Shown: positions 1 to 13,309 of the stretch, in pieces
Layout: each line of letters opens with the position of its first letter
How positions within the stretch are numbered: position 1 is the first letter of the stretch
Assembly (NCBI GenBank): GCA_004794655.1
Contig: SMMW01000046.1
Coordinates: forward strand, 4,674,501 to 4,738,500
DNA length: 64,000 nt
Reading direction: 5' to 3'
From: Marisa cornuarietis
Taxonomy: Eukaryota; Mollusca; Gastropoda; Architaenioglossa; Ampullariidae
Notes under the pieces: model-generated
Seen by the model: the letters and a program-made list of their open reading frames with translations, nothing else
Told to the model about the DNA's origin: nothing
Database searches by the model: none
Made by a program: the position numbers and the translations under genes

Positions 1-3000
1 ACCCTCTCCTGACCGTGAGTGTGCATGACGTGTCTGTTATTTACTTCTTGTATGAGTGAGTCTGATTTTATATCTTGTTTGTTGCTGATGTTACTAGGGG
101 ATGTGCTTCCAGTGATCAATGTGACACAGTTAGAAAAAGACACTGTGCTCATCTGTTATGACCGTAAGTGTCATCTGCAATAACTGTAAGTTATTTGCTT
201 TTCTTTTTTGTTGTCAAGTCTTGGAAGTAAAATTGCAATATGGTATGAATGCAGGTAGTAAAAACAGCTGAGAATGAGAAACAGAATGTAAAATGTCTGA
301 TGTTATAATTGAGGGTGCTAGTATTAGGCATACACTTGTCTGCCTTTTGATTCTTCTTCATATTTTGGGCAGGCTATGTAAAGGTAGTGAACATGGCGGG
401 CAAACTGAAGTCAAGCAAGCGTCAGCAGGCAGAGCTGCACTTTGACTGTGTTGTTGAATCACTTGGTGAGTTGACTTTGTGACACAATGCCTGACACGAA
501 AGTTGTTCAAAATGTGTGTAGTCAGTATCATTTTGAGAGGGTACACTGTGTGGAGACATTTTCTTCCTGCCTCTACCCCTCTGCAGAGAAGAGTAGAAAC
601 AGTAGAGCATTTGCTTAGGTGGTTGGCATAATGAAAGTCAAGGGTTGCGGGTGAAAATTGAGAGGGTGGTTGCTCTTGCTTTAAAGCAATTCTTTCTTGC
701 ATCTTGGTAGTGATTGCACAGTGATGAGATTGAATAATGTGAACACTTTTTTTTAAAAGCATTGCTTGTTATCATGTACTCTTGCTTTTTGGGAATATTG
801 TATGCACTTAAACATGCACACACATTCAGTAGGTTACAACTTTATTCATTGGCTAAGGCAATTGGCAGTTCTGTACACTCGCTCTGGATAATCAAAGACA
901 TTGCTACACTTACATTAACAACCAGGATACACAATATGCAAAGAACAGTTTATCTGCCTTTGTGTAGAAACATTGAGGGCTGGTCAGGAAAAGAACTATT
1001 TCAGTATCATCTAGAGACTAGAGACTGAAGGGATGTGTGAAGTATGGCTGTCTGTATGTTTGCAGTCACTCTACAGGACAGTGTGCTGGCTTTTCACAAA
1101 CATGGCATGCAGGGCCGCAGCTTCAAAGGCAATGAGGTAAAACCGCATATATTCACAGATGATGACCCTGCCTTACTTATTCATGTGCCTAATATACCAT
1201 AGCATTACTGCCATAAGATGAGGCACATAAAATTTAGTGACTGAGTGTATAGGCAGTCATGTGCTGGGAGATTGGATTGAGGTGATGAATCTGTAAGGAT
1301 CACATTAGCAGTAGATTCACCATTTTGTTTCTCCTGTAATGCTATGTGCATAAAAGAGATCGTGCACCGCTCACATGATGCAGATAATCAAAGATTTATT
1401 GTCAAACATCATCCCACAGCAATCCTTAGCTTCTGCATGAATACTTAAGTGGTACACATGGTCTTCCACAACATAGATTGCGCATGTCATTATCCAGATC
1501 TTTACTAATAGAATTTATTTCTTAAACTTCTTCAAATTCATGTTTCCCCTGTTTGTTTATGATACATCACAAATTTCACTTGAGAACTATTTGACGTCAT
1601 TGGCAGGCTGAATGTTGTAATCAAATGTCAGTAAGCTGTAAACATAAACTAGTGTAGCTATTGTGAGATGAGTGATATAATTAGAGATTTATTCTACAAT
1701 AAGCCAAGAGTGTTAACAAGCTGTTACACAAAAGACTTTCATAGTACAATCTGTGTAACCTCTCCCCATCAGTGGGGGAGGTGCACCTTGTTGACCAAAT
1801 TAAGGGTATTTAATTCTAGTGGTATGATGTAGCAGGGTTTGCCAGAAAGGTCATTTTGTTCAGTGAGAGCAATTTTGAGGCTGATAGTGTAAGTTGTGAA
1901 TGTTGAGACAGTAATATGCATGTTTTATTGTAGCACAATAACCTTTTCATCAAACTGGTTACTGTAAGCAAAAATGTTACTGTATTTTTGGGAACAGGTG
2001 ATTGCGGATGTGCCTCTTTCTTGTTTGCAGGTTACACAGGAGATCTGTGACCGGACAAGGATATTTCGCTTGCTTGGCTCTGACAGGTACTGCATACAAC
2101 AAAATTTTTTGTACAATGCTTTAATGTTTAGGCATTGTGTAAACGTACATTCTTTCCAGACTACATTCTTATAGGTCCCAGCTGTTTCTGTGATGAAATT
2201 ATTCATGTTTTGCTTTGTGTTCACTTCATCATCATCATCTTAGATCTATAGCATATGCATATGATATCTATCACTTTGTTCGTTTCACCATCAGATATTG
2301 TGTAAAATATAAAAACGGATGCATTCAAATTGTGGTCTTTGTTTTGTTTTGTGGGGTTTTTTGGGGGGTGGGTGGGTGGGGAGAGGTTGAGAGAAGCGTT
2401 AAGATGCTCAGTTGACGTTTGTGTTTTTGTCAGCTGTTGCCCCCGGTTTTAAAGTGGGTTGTATACAATGGGTCAACCATTGTTTTGATGGACAGAACTG
2501 CTTAACACAACATGTACTGCACCATGGCTTGACTGAAGGTACACCATCAGTCACGGCTTGACAAAATGTGTAGGTCATCTGTCTTGAAAAAAGCAAATAC
2601 AGCATTAGTTGTGGTGGGATAAAATCTGATTACAAAAAATGAGGAAGAAAGACATCTCTGTAACCATTGTAGCTGCAAGAGCCTTTTTTTTTAATTTGAG
2701 GGGAAGGGCTGTTAGCGAGCAATAATAAAGTCAAAACATCCAAACATCCACGCCCAGGTGTATATAGAGACCCTTTTTGAGTGTGTCAAGGGCCCATAAC
2801 TCTTGGACTATGACGTCACCTTTACGGCAGAAAACGGGACTGAGGGTGGGGGGAACTAGGGGGTGGCATCAAGTTTGTCCTCATGGCAAGACTTCCTTCA
2901 GTGGGTGAGTGGGTGGTGACCAGAGAGAGAGAGATGGTAGGCCACTAGTACACCCATTGGCACTGGTAGCTGTTGTATAAGGAAGGGTTTGTATTATGTA

Positions 3001-3327
3001 TACATCTGTGTTAACATAGTGTTATGTGCTCTGTTGCTGACTGAATGCCTTCATTTGTAGTGTGCATAATGTCTCATATCTGAATGCTCTAACAGATTCC
3101 TCACGTTGTTTCCTCCCAATTTAATCTAGAAAGTCTTAGGCAGTTTTAATCAGAAACTAATAAAGTACATATGGTGCATATTTACCTGCTGTAAATTTTA
3201 TACACCTGTTTTTGGGTTGTTTTTTTTTAATCCTTGCAGAGTGATATGTCTGGAAAGTCGCCCTACCCAGGATCCAGAGGCCCCCTCCAACTTGTATGTG
3301 CTGGCCGGCCATGAGAACACATACTGA
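1..3327 (+). CDS. MAP4K3/5-like: MAP4K3/MAP4K5-type kinase, C-terminal CNH exons (partial)
   Basis: This is the 3' end of a Ste20-family MAP4K (GCK-I group), a kinase acting upstream of JNK and in nutrient/mTORC1 signalling. Only the end of the C-terminal CNH (citron homology) domain is present; the kinase domain lies left of the window. Exons: 1-14 (tentative tail), 98-163, 373-465, 1066-1136, 2031-2086 and 3240-3327. Each internal junction has AG/GT borders and the phases agree. Diagnostic peptides are DVLPVINVTQLEKDT, NMAGKLKSSKRQ, LQDSVLAFHKHGMQGRSF, RIFRLLGSDR and the end LYVLAGHENTY before TGA at 3325-3327. I recall the vertebrate proteins ending in LYILAGHENSY, so the C-terminus is intact. 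Vertebrates have two paralogues (MAP4K3, MAP4K5) and protostomes usually have one, so I do not choose between them. The first 14 bases read as a phase-compatible exon tail (P-S-P-D) before GTGAGT, but are too short to prove. Confidence 0.93.
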
Positions 3328-5850
3328 GACATGGACACTGCAAGTCTTGCTGCCTTTGGTTGCACTTCACCTGCTGCACAAGGATGGAGACTATACACAT
3401 CTGCTTGCTAATCAGCCAGTGATGTCACCTCAGCCACAGTGTCCTCTTATTTCTCATGAATTTGTTCTTTTGTTTCTCTGATCATTTCTGAAACATCAGT
3501 TCTGTCTGATTGCCAAAATGTGTCCAGACTGATGCTTACTTAATTCGGCAGATGTTGTGCTGCAGGATGTAGGCATGGCTTCCTAGAGTTCTGCATCTTT
3601 TCTGTTGCACACTTCTCCTTTTGAGTCATAAGCCTTGAAAGAATGTTTTGTGAATTTTGCTTTGTGGTAGCACACCTTGATCTGTGCCAGTTCTGCAATG
3701 GAACCTTTGTTTAGACATGAGGTGGAGGGCTTCTGATTAGAAAAGTTTTTTGCTTCCTTGAGCTTTGCAGGTTAGCCTGTGCCACGCTGTGCCTGGGTGA
3801 ACAAGACACAAACATTTCAAACCATTGCTGATTTCTCTGGCCGTGATAAAGTCTGCTGCATTGTTAGCGAGACAAGAAAAGAAAGATTTGAATAGCAGAG
3901 GTGAACCTGTTTCTAGCTGCACATCAGAGGACTTACAGCATGAGTATGTTGCACCTGGAACTGACTGGGGTAAAAGAGCATCAATCATATATATATATAT
4001 ATATATCACTTCCTGACTGTGCTGTGATCACAAGTTGTCCTGAGTACATCAGTGGTCATCAGTTATGATTTTCTTGTATTTATTTTTTAAAAAATACAAA
4101 GGTTTCTACATTTGCTTTTCCAAAAGACATCCATCTTCTGCCTTACCAAAGTCTTGGGCTAGAATTCAGCTTACCCAGCAATAGAACCTGTTAATCGAAG
4201 AAGCTCAGGCAGAGTCTGTAGGTGTGGAATCTCGGTTAGCTGACCAGGTAAACTGCATTTTGGTGATACAGGCTGAAACACCAAACCATGGTGTACATCT
4301 CCTTTGCCCAAAATTAAATTACATTTTGTGATCTGATTGTATTACCAGGTGATTCTTCATTCAGCTCTACTCATTGTGATGTCATTTTGATATGAACCAT
4401 CAAGCAGTGGTATGTTACAATCTGGCTGTGAACTCATCATCAACACCTTGTGTGCCAGTATGAGGTGACACTTCTTGGCAAGTGGAGATTGTTGGAGTGG
4501 GCATTGTGAGCCTTGTTCTCCCAGCTGATATCGTCGTGAGCTGCGTTCTCCAGTTGATATCATGATGTGGCGGAGAAGCATTCACATGGAGAGATGGTGT
4601 TACTGGAGGTTGCTGTCCCTTCTCCCAATGCTCATATGTTACTGCTACGTGCGTAAGGGGTAAAACCTACATGCCAAGCAGCAAGAACCCATGCTTTTTG
4701 ATTTTTTTTTCCTTCAAGTGAAAAATGGTGTCAGGGGTTTTCTTGCATGCTACATACTTGTGTTCATAGAGCGAGACATACTTCCTATAGCTTCCTGTGC
4801 ATCAAGCAAGATCTCTATGAAGAGGATTTTGTTTTTCATGCAGATTGCCATGTCACCACAATATGGAATGCAATTATGAATTGCTGGTTGCAAGGTTTTG
4901 TTCATCCTTCGTTTTTTTTTTCCCATCACCACCACTTAACTAATCACTGCTGCTTAATTATGTGTACAGTAACCTTCTTTTTGTATTATACCATTTATAT
5001 AAGGATGATGTCACGCACCACTGTTTAGTTTCTGATGCTGAATGTTCTTTGGTTAAGATGCAGACCCATGATTCATGCAAATAAGAAATTAAAACATAAC
5101 AATGTTACATGTTTTTCTGCTTTGTGCAGGTTTGTTAATGCAATTTGTTTTGTTGTACATATAACTTCTTTGCACTGTTGTTGTCACAAGTGCTTTCAGA
5201 AATTTACCAGCCATGTTTCCAAAGTGTGAATTAGAAGGAAGGTTCAAGTTTTGAGCATATGCCAGAAATTATCATGGCTTTTCTTGTCAAGGGGCTGCAT
5301 TCACAATGAGATCAGGGGTGCTTAAGTATTTTCTGTAATCTTTTTGCCCAGGAAGGAAGGGAAAAACAAAGAGAAGGCATTGCCCAAAGGAAGGATTATT
5401 AAGTTGTGCACTTAAGAATGCACTTGTGCTGCTGTCTACAGACAGGAGAGACACATGAGGAGAGTTAAATTGACATTGCAATAGACAGTATAGATGTGTA
5501 TATTTGAAAGGCCAGTGTGTCATATAATTGTACTGCTGACTGGAAAAAATTTTTCAAGCGCTTTTACTGTCATGCTGTGAAAAAGAGAAGCCATTCATAG
5601 TAAGGAAGTTCAGATTCATCATTCAGACTTGAACAGGGAGGGTAGTGCTGATTTATTTTGGATCAATACTTGCTCAATCGCTGCAGTAAGAGTCTTGTGT
5701 AGAGTTTAATTAAACGAGATCACTCAAAAAGTGCTCTGAGAGACTGCAGCATTGGATTATGGGGAAGTACACTCCACGCTGTTCATGTCCACATCGATTA
5801 CAAGCACGCTTTGCTTATAAGCATGCTGCCCCTGTGGTTCATTTTTTTTA
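3328..5850 (+). other. Presumed 3' UTR and downstream flank of the MAP4K gene
   Basis: No further coding exon is seen after the stop. The stretch stays as CpG-poor and AT-rich as the exon-intron region before it, and changes sharply at about 5.7-5.9 kb. This suggests that transcription runs through much of it. No AATAAA is obvious; an ATTAAA variant lies at 5709-5714. It contains an (AT)n run at 3987-4006. The short ORFs here have no recognisable domains. Confidence 0.4.
5709..5714 (+). terminator. Candidate polyadenylation signal ATTAAA for the MAP4K transcript
   Basis: This is the common ATTAAA variant, sitting where the CpG-poor domain ends, about 2.4 kb past the stop codon. The link is positional only; such hexamers are frequent in AT-rich DNA. 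Confidence 0.2.
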
Positions 5851-6084
5851 AATTCAATCTATTCCAAGCTATTCGGATATAAGAATGTTTTGTTTGTAAA
5901 CACGTAAAATTGGGAGGGGGAGAGAAAGGGGGTGTGATCAGAATTTGAACGCATTATCATCACACTGTTCCTTTTGTCAAACGTCTGCTGTTGTCTGTCG
6001 TGCGGTCGTTGTCGGTGTTGTCGCTGGGTCTGACGAAATCAAGACCACCGACTCGAGGGTTAAGCGAGAGCTCCTCTAGTTTCT

Positions 6085-6178
6085 GGATTTTTGAAATTCA
6101 CAGAGTAGATTCTTCCACCTACAGGATTTTTGAAATTGGAAGCGTAGATTCTTCCGCTTTCAGGGTCTTTGAAGAGTA
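6085..6178 (+). repeat. 39-bp tandem repeat, about 2.4 copies
   Basis: Units start at about 6085, 6124 and 6163 and share ggatttttgaaatt and gtagattcttcc. The period is a multiple of three, so in the ORF from 5991 it reads as a 13-residue repeat (FWIFEIHRVDSST, then YRIFEIGSVDSSA, then FRVFEE and a stop). Nothing else marks this ORF as a gene. Confidence 0.6.
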
Positions 6179-9100
6179 GGTTTCTTTTGATTGCTTCTGG
6201 TGCGTACAGGATACATACTGTAGTGACGCGCAGGTATGCCGGCGGTTTGCATTAGTAACATAGTCGTGCGGCGTCACAAGCGACGCGGTGACGTTTGTGT
6301 AACGCATCACAAAGTACGTCGAATGTACTTAAAAAAGAGGATGGGGTGTAAAAATGTACGTCAGGCAAAAGCTTCCGTGTGGAGCCCCTACCTTCCTCTC
6401 TCTTCCCTTCCCTTACTGACACCCCTCCCGTCTCTCCCCTTCCTCTCTCTTTAGTCTCATTGCAGTTTTCTTTGACGGTAATGGGTCAAGAAGGGTAAAC
6501 CTCAGCGTCAGTGTCCAGGTTATAAGAAGTCCGCTGGTTTCGGAAGCTTTGCAGCCGACGATTGAAAGTTAGTGGTTAAATGTGTTGAGAGGGGGTGGGG
6601 AGACTTGGGGGGGGGGTAAAAAAGGATCGATATTGGGGACGGAGAGAATAAAATGGCTTCAATACTTGCAATCATCAAAGACACTTGGCAAACAGTCCTC
6701 AAGATATAGGAGGGCGGAAAGACCTCGAGGGTCTAAAATTATGGCGTCAGCATTGCAGTCAGACCTTGAGCTATTTTGCCTCGGTTCCCTGGTGTGCGGT
6801 GCTGGTACCGGTCCACTGTTTTATTTTTGTTGTTTTTTGTGTCCAGATGAACTATACTGGCTGCAAGATAGTGCTTACACCTGGACAGAAGAAACGAGTC
6901 TTTGGCTGGTCCTGCTAAGCCCTAACGTCGCCCACGATTACTGGGAACTTGCCAATGGCTGTGGGTTTTTTCCTGTAATGGCCACTTCCATTTTGTCCTT
7001 ATTTTGTGGATGAGGGAGGAATAAGGAGGCGCCATACCTTATCGCTGCCTTACATGACGATATTCTTTCTTGCTGTCACTGTCATAACCCAGAGGCCTGT
7101 CCGTGCGCGCCGACTGGCTGGTGCTCAGGTAATCTTCAAGCCGAAACTCAGTCCGTGACTGTCCTCTTTCTTTCTTTGTTCCGAAGCTTTTTGTCTCGAA
7201 GGTGTTTTTTTAATTTGTTGTTTTTTGTTTTGTTTTTTTGTTGGGGGGGGGGGAGCGAAGGGTTCGAGTCTAGATCAGTGCTTAAGACAATCATTGTGAT
7301 GCGATTTAAACCAGACGTGCGCAGGGGTGGCGAACCTGACTGTGTAATTAACTTTGTAATCAAAGAAATTTGTAAATTCTTGTTGATTTCAAGAATGTAT
7401 CATTATATTTACAACTGTAAAATATTTTTCAGGTTATTTAACGGTTTACTTAATATAGATAGTGTTGCACCCTGGCGTGACTTGAGGAGGGAAGTTTCCA
7501 GAAATGCAGTCACTACAAAGATGATAGTGCGAGGGTCATGTTTGATGCTTAACACTGCATGTTCAGTGGGTGCTGGGCTGCAAAAGGCCTGAGTGTATTT
7601 TGATTTGTATGGTTTGTGGTCATTTCTTCTTGCTTTGCCGACTGATCGATACCGGTTGAGCCTGTATCTTCTCTTTGCTAGAGCTCGTTGAAGACTGCTG
7701 TTGTTGGTTTTGAGGTTTATGGTGGGTTTTTTTCTGCGCCCTTTCTCCGTTAATTCACGCTCCATTCAGTTGTTCGCGTCCTCCTGTGCCAAAATTAGAC
7801 TTCCTGGTGTCATAGTCATGTGATACAAGCCTTTGATTTGCAGCCAAAGGCAGACAAGGGGACGGGGGGTGTCATTGAAGGGGTATCTAGTGTCTCAGAT
7901 GCTTGGCTATTCTTTGCCGACGCCACCCCCACTGGCCCCTTGCTTAATGCTTCAGATAACTGTTGTTGGTGTCTTGTGACAATGTCCGATATCTTGTACG
8001 TTCGACGAGGCGTGAGTTGAATATCATGTGGTGACGTTCTACAAGATTGTTTTTGGCAGCAGCACAAAGTTTTTTTTTATTATTATTTAAAGCGACGAGA
8101 ACCTTGAAGTGGCAAGGCCTGGCGCACACTTTGGCTTCAGCAGAAAAGTAATGTCTTGTAGCGTGTTGGTACTCGTTTTGTCACCAGAAAAAAACTGTCG
8201 ACCTTTTAAAGAGCAAATATTTTGACTCGCCAAACGTCCTCTATCTGAAGCTTTTGTACGCTACAGTATTTTAACGGCGCACGTTCTTTGAACGATTTAT
8301 TATCTTTGTGGACGCACACCCCAAATCTTGTAGCTTGTCGACGTTACTTTCTCGATTCTGCTCGACAGGTAAGCCCTAGGTTCATGTTTGATCCACAGTT
8401 AATGATGGAATATCGTCGATTTTTCTTTTAACAAGTGATGCAGTGATCGACGAGTTCTTTGGGAAATGGGATGTAGTCAACAAACTGACCGATCGTATTC
8501 AAACTCGCTTTGGACACTTTCGTGAGGAGACAAAAACGTGAACTCTCATGACGGCGCCAAGTCTTTTCTGCCCCCTTCCACCTTATCCCTTAAAGTTTAG
8601 CCCAACTGCCATCACCTAAGAACTTTCACTCGCATCGCCGTGACTTTTACCCTCGTTTGCTTGATACCTCTGTGTCCGCGCTAACGTGAGAATCATCCTC
8701 ATCCTGCATTGCAGGAAGGACAAAAAGTTGGCGAAGACGGTAGCTCTAGTCTCATCACGTGACCCGCCCAGAAACTGCTTGCTAGGTCAAGGTGCAGCTA
8801 AAGTCTTTGGTACACCTTAGAGGACGTAATGCGTTCTCACTATGCGCACTGATGCTCAGTTTAATCCAACATAAAGCTTTTCATAATTTCGGTTTCTTCC
8901 CCCCACCTCCGAGGGAGATGGGGTTGGCAATCGATAACATGTGCTGTATTCCCATTCCTCAGCTCCCAGGAACCACCAGTAGTCTATCTAGACCCTTTCC
9001 GGGGTTACGCGATCAAACAAACGCCCTCAAGTACAGGAGGAAAAAAGCTTTAACTTGTAGAATCCGACAGAGGCGCTTGTGATAAACAAGCCGATACGAG

Positions 9101-11307
9101 CAGTCCCGCCGCACCTCTCCAATTTGTAACCGGGTATTTCGTGCCGACTTCAGCCACGGATGCACATACCGTCTTCTTAATGTGTCTTTTTATAGTAAAA
9201 CAAGTCGTTTTTAATGCGAAATTTGCAGGCAATGTTTTCTGGGTTGGGGGGGGGGTAGCTCTTTTATTTTGTGTGTACACTTTTTTTATTTTTATTTTGT
9301 GTGTGTGAACGTATTTCGCTAGGAGAGGGATGAGCTCCGCCTAGCTATGCCCTTTGCTCACGCAAGGCGGGTGCACAGGTGGCGTCGGTCGCCTGGGCAG
9401 TTCGTTGGTGGAGTTCTCATGTGGACTAGTCCCTGATTCTCCCCCTCGCCCTCCAACGAGGAGGTTTCCTCTTCACGGTACTGTCTGGAACGTATTAGCT
9501 TCACATTACAAATTAGCTTTGGGGTTTGGGCTCGGGTTATGGTGAAGGTTTTGATTTAGTATTTTAGTTTGAACAGAATAACAAAAGACAAAACGATCGC
9601 GGTCAAGGTTCGCGTTCGGCTTTTTGTGCATGTGTAGTACAAGACAGTCGTCGAAGTCGATCCCCCCCAAAAAAAACAAAAAACAAACAAACAAATTGCG
9701 TCAAGTTTCTTTCCGGCTCCTAGCCCTCGCTTCGTCCATCTCCAGTCATCAAAGCTTTGAACACTTCTCGGCTGACAGGCGGTCGTGAAATTTGATAGTG
9801 GTATTACTTATATCATTTGGAAACATATTTTTTGAAAATGTGGTTTTCGTGTTTAGATAATGAGACCGATATTGACGACTAACATGTTTTTTGTTTAGAT
9901 TTGTTTCTAATTTGACATGGTCAAAAGTTCTGTTTTGCAGGAACCGCAGCATTACGTAGACTATGTCAAACTTTGTCTAAGACAAAAGTAGGGGTAGCTT
10001 TCGTTCATCGAGCTGGTGTAGGATCATCCAGTACAGCTTTGTTCCGCTTCTGTATGGTTTATTGCTTTCTGCTTTAGGCATTTTCACTAGTCTTTATATT
10101 ATTATATTCGATTACTATTTGTTTCTGTTGTCTTAATCTCTGTTTGCATGTTCTGGACAATGTATTTAAAAGATTCGAGGTATCTGGGCTCAGATTAATC
10201 TTCTGCATTTTTATTAATTTATATCACGGATTTAGGTTTTGGAACTGAAAACCGTTTAGAACCCTGTTTTTTCGTTTCTACTACTTCCTTTGAAAATAAA
10301 TTGTAGCCAAGAGGCTTTGGGTTAAAAGGTACAATTACCAAGAAAAATGTGATTATTGCTGTGCTTCTGAAGGAAGTGTGCATGCGTTAATTGTGCTTGG
10401 GCCGCCATCTTGTACAGTGGTTGTCTTATAGCCAACGCGTTCGTCATGCAAACGTGTCTCGCCTTATCATCTCACCCCACACCTTCCGGGTGGTGGTCAA
10501 TAGAAACCCTCTTTAGCGTACGGATGTTTGTGAGCGCAAGTGTGTTTACGTTGTCGCCTTCTGTTGCCACAGCAGTCTGTTGGGAGGCTCGAGTCTTGGC
10601 TGGCAACCCCGTAAATTTCCATCGAGCAGTTCCGGTCTGCGCGCGCATCACGTTTTTGATACGTTGTTGTGTACTGACCAAGGCCTGTACGAGATAAAAT
10701 GTTGTGCACGACAGACATAAAACTGTTTAAAATCTGACATTTTTGACTGTCTTTTTGTAATGTAACTGTCCTGTGGAATCCTCAGACGGTGAAGATTGGT
10801 CTAGTTTTGCGCTAAAAATTGAAACCACGGGATGGGATTGCCTGCACTGGGGGAATGATGTCACGATGTATTTGCGGTCCCGGGCACTACTTGTGTTTTA
10901 TGTCACCAGTAACTAGACCTTGATATAATTTTTGGAACAAAAAATGTATCAACTGATTTGGAACTCTCTGCTCATGATGTCTGCCTTCGCATACTTATCA
11001 GTGTTCATGCACTGCCCTGTTGTCAAGGGTGTCCAGTGTTTGTTCGAGCCTTCCACCTTTCTTGTCTTTTGAAAAAAAAATGAAATTATGGGTTTGTTTG
11101 TATGATCAATCACTTGTACAGGCGCTTGTAAGGACGTGAGTACTATATTGGTTGCTAATTTTGTTTTATTGAATGATGTAAAAAAAATGATTAAATCTCT
11201 CATGCGAAATACAATACCACAGGGATAACTTCTGTGTGTTGCCTCTGAGCTGTTTTAAAAGTTAGAAGTGTCTTATAATTCATCTTAGCATCTATCCTTG
11301 CAAACAA

Positions 11308-11352
11308 CGCGCGCGCGCACACACACACGCACACAAACACACGCGCGCGCAC
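11308..11352. repeat. Alternating purine-pyrimidine tract (CG and CA repeats)
   Basis: Two (CG)n blocks flank a CA-rich core, all alternating purine and pyrimidine. Such tracts are known to favour left-handed Z-DNA under supercoiling. An ORF across it encodes only Cys/Val/Arg repeats and is an artefact. Confidence 0.8.
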
Positions 11353-13268
11353 AAAGAGAGAAAGAGCTGCCAAAAAGTGTTATAATCCGACTTTCGTGAG
11401 TGAGATGATGTGTGACAAACACATGGGGATCAGAGATCGTTCTAAGAAATACACGAAAAGAACGGGTTGGCTGTGTGGTCAGGTGTATTTTGGGAACGCA
11501 CCTATCCCTCGCAGGGATCAACAGCTGTCCAGTAAAAAATATCCGCCATACAATATTTTTCTTCCCTGTTCACGATATATCCCTGCCTGTAAGAACTGCA
11601 TGACTTCGTGCAGATAGCTAAGTTTGGGACCAATGGTGAGTAAACCGATGAAACTTGTTGCTTATCTTTCTTGATCAGGAGTCTCCGTCAACAGATGGCG
11701 AGAACATGCGCTATGGCGGCCATAGCCTCAGTGTCTAGCTGATGGCGCCTAATATCTTGCTCAGTCTGTTAAAGGGATTGTTTTTTCTGATTATAAACAA
11801 GCCCATACATACACACCACACTAGAAAAAGAGACTGAGCACACATAGACTATCACTGATAGCAAATCTCATTCTCTCTCTCTCCCCCCCCTCTTACCTAT
11901 GTGTGTGTGTGTGTGTGTATGTTGCTGTTTCAACATAAATACTGATTTTATCTCACGAATTTTTATATTTTGTCCAGGCTGCCATTGTAATGTCGAATAT
12001 CATCAACGCAGTTGTTTGCCGGGCGTTTTTATTTGTTTGTAAAGGGGTCGTCAACTTCATTACATCGAAGGACACGGCCAAAACATGATCTGATGAGCTC
12101 TAGCGAGCACCGGGTGGATATAATGCACAATACACCCGTGTCCATAAACGGCCGTCATTTGGATGCGCGCTGAACTGATATCAATTCACATGCATTTTCG
12201 TATGCACGCTGTAAGTTTGTTAAAGGTGAGAACGCGTCGATGTCACAAAGATAGCGCTAGACTAAAACCATTTTAAGAAATTTTTAAAAATCATTTAAAG
12301 AGGGGACGGAAGTGTAGTGTACACCTCTTCAAACATGACTACTTCTAAAACGTGTGTGTGTGTGTGTTAAAAGTGTTTCCATCCGGAAGCACCACACTGC
12401 CAGTGAAGCAAACAAAACGCATTGAACAAAGACGTAAAAACAGAAATCGATTCGGTTTTAATTTTTTTTTTTTTAGAAATTTCTTATTTTAGCATTTGTC
12501 ATATCACACAGATAGTATGCTGGTTGCATTGGCAATAAGTGAATTGTAAGGTACCACAAGAATGCGACAAGCGTGCATTCCTTCCCTTTATCCCGACTGA
12601 ACTGTGGTGTAGCGCTTTGAAAATAAAGTATAAGTTGTGTAATTATTAATGAGTTAACCAGAATACACCAAGTATTCCTCAAGAATGTCACGGAGCAGCA
12701 AAACTAGATACAGTCACAGGATCCGTGTTTAAATGACCAAGTGCAAGATCATGTTATTTTGAATGCATTTAAAAGTGTAAATATTTATTATATATTTATA
12801 TATGTCTGGGTTCAATGTCTTTCTCCCCAGCTCCGCAGTTAACGCGATTGTAATACATGCAAATTTAATGTTTATCGATTGTGAAGACCGGTTTTCCTGA
12901 CAACACTTTTAAAAACAAGTTTTTATCTTGTTCTCTCAGGGCGTTGATCTCTATATATAAAAAAATTTTAATCGCACCCACTTTTAATTGAGTACAATAT
13001 TTAGGCAGTTTGAAGTTGTTGTCCCGAACCACTTTTGTTTTCAAAATTTCATAGTTGTGATTCCTATGCTGCCAGGTAGACGTAGCCTCATTAGCATAAT
13101 CCCAACATGTATTATCTTATCTTATAGCAAACCAACCATCCGGCACGAGCAGTGATGCGGTGATCAGCACCAATGAGCCGTGCTGGTGCATGCCGCAAAC
13201 TTAACGATGTGCAGACCAATCTTGATAATCTCCCTCACCTCCTTCACACCATTTCCACCGTTTAAACA

Positions 13269-13309
13269 CACCTTTCGCACCTACACTGTCACCTTTCGCA
13301 CCTACACTG
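13269..13309. repeat. Perfect tandem duplication, 21-bp period
   Basis: The segment cacctttcgcacctacactg occurs twice, separated by one base (13269-13288 and 13290-13309). With no mismatches it is probably recent. Confidence 0.85.
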
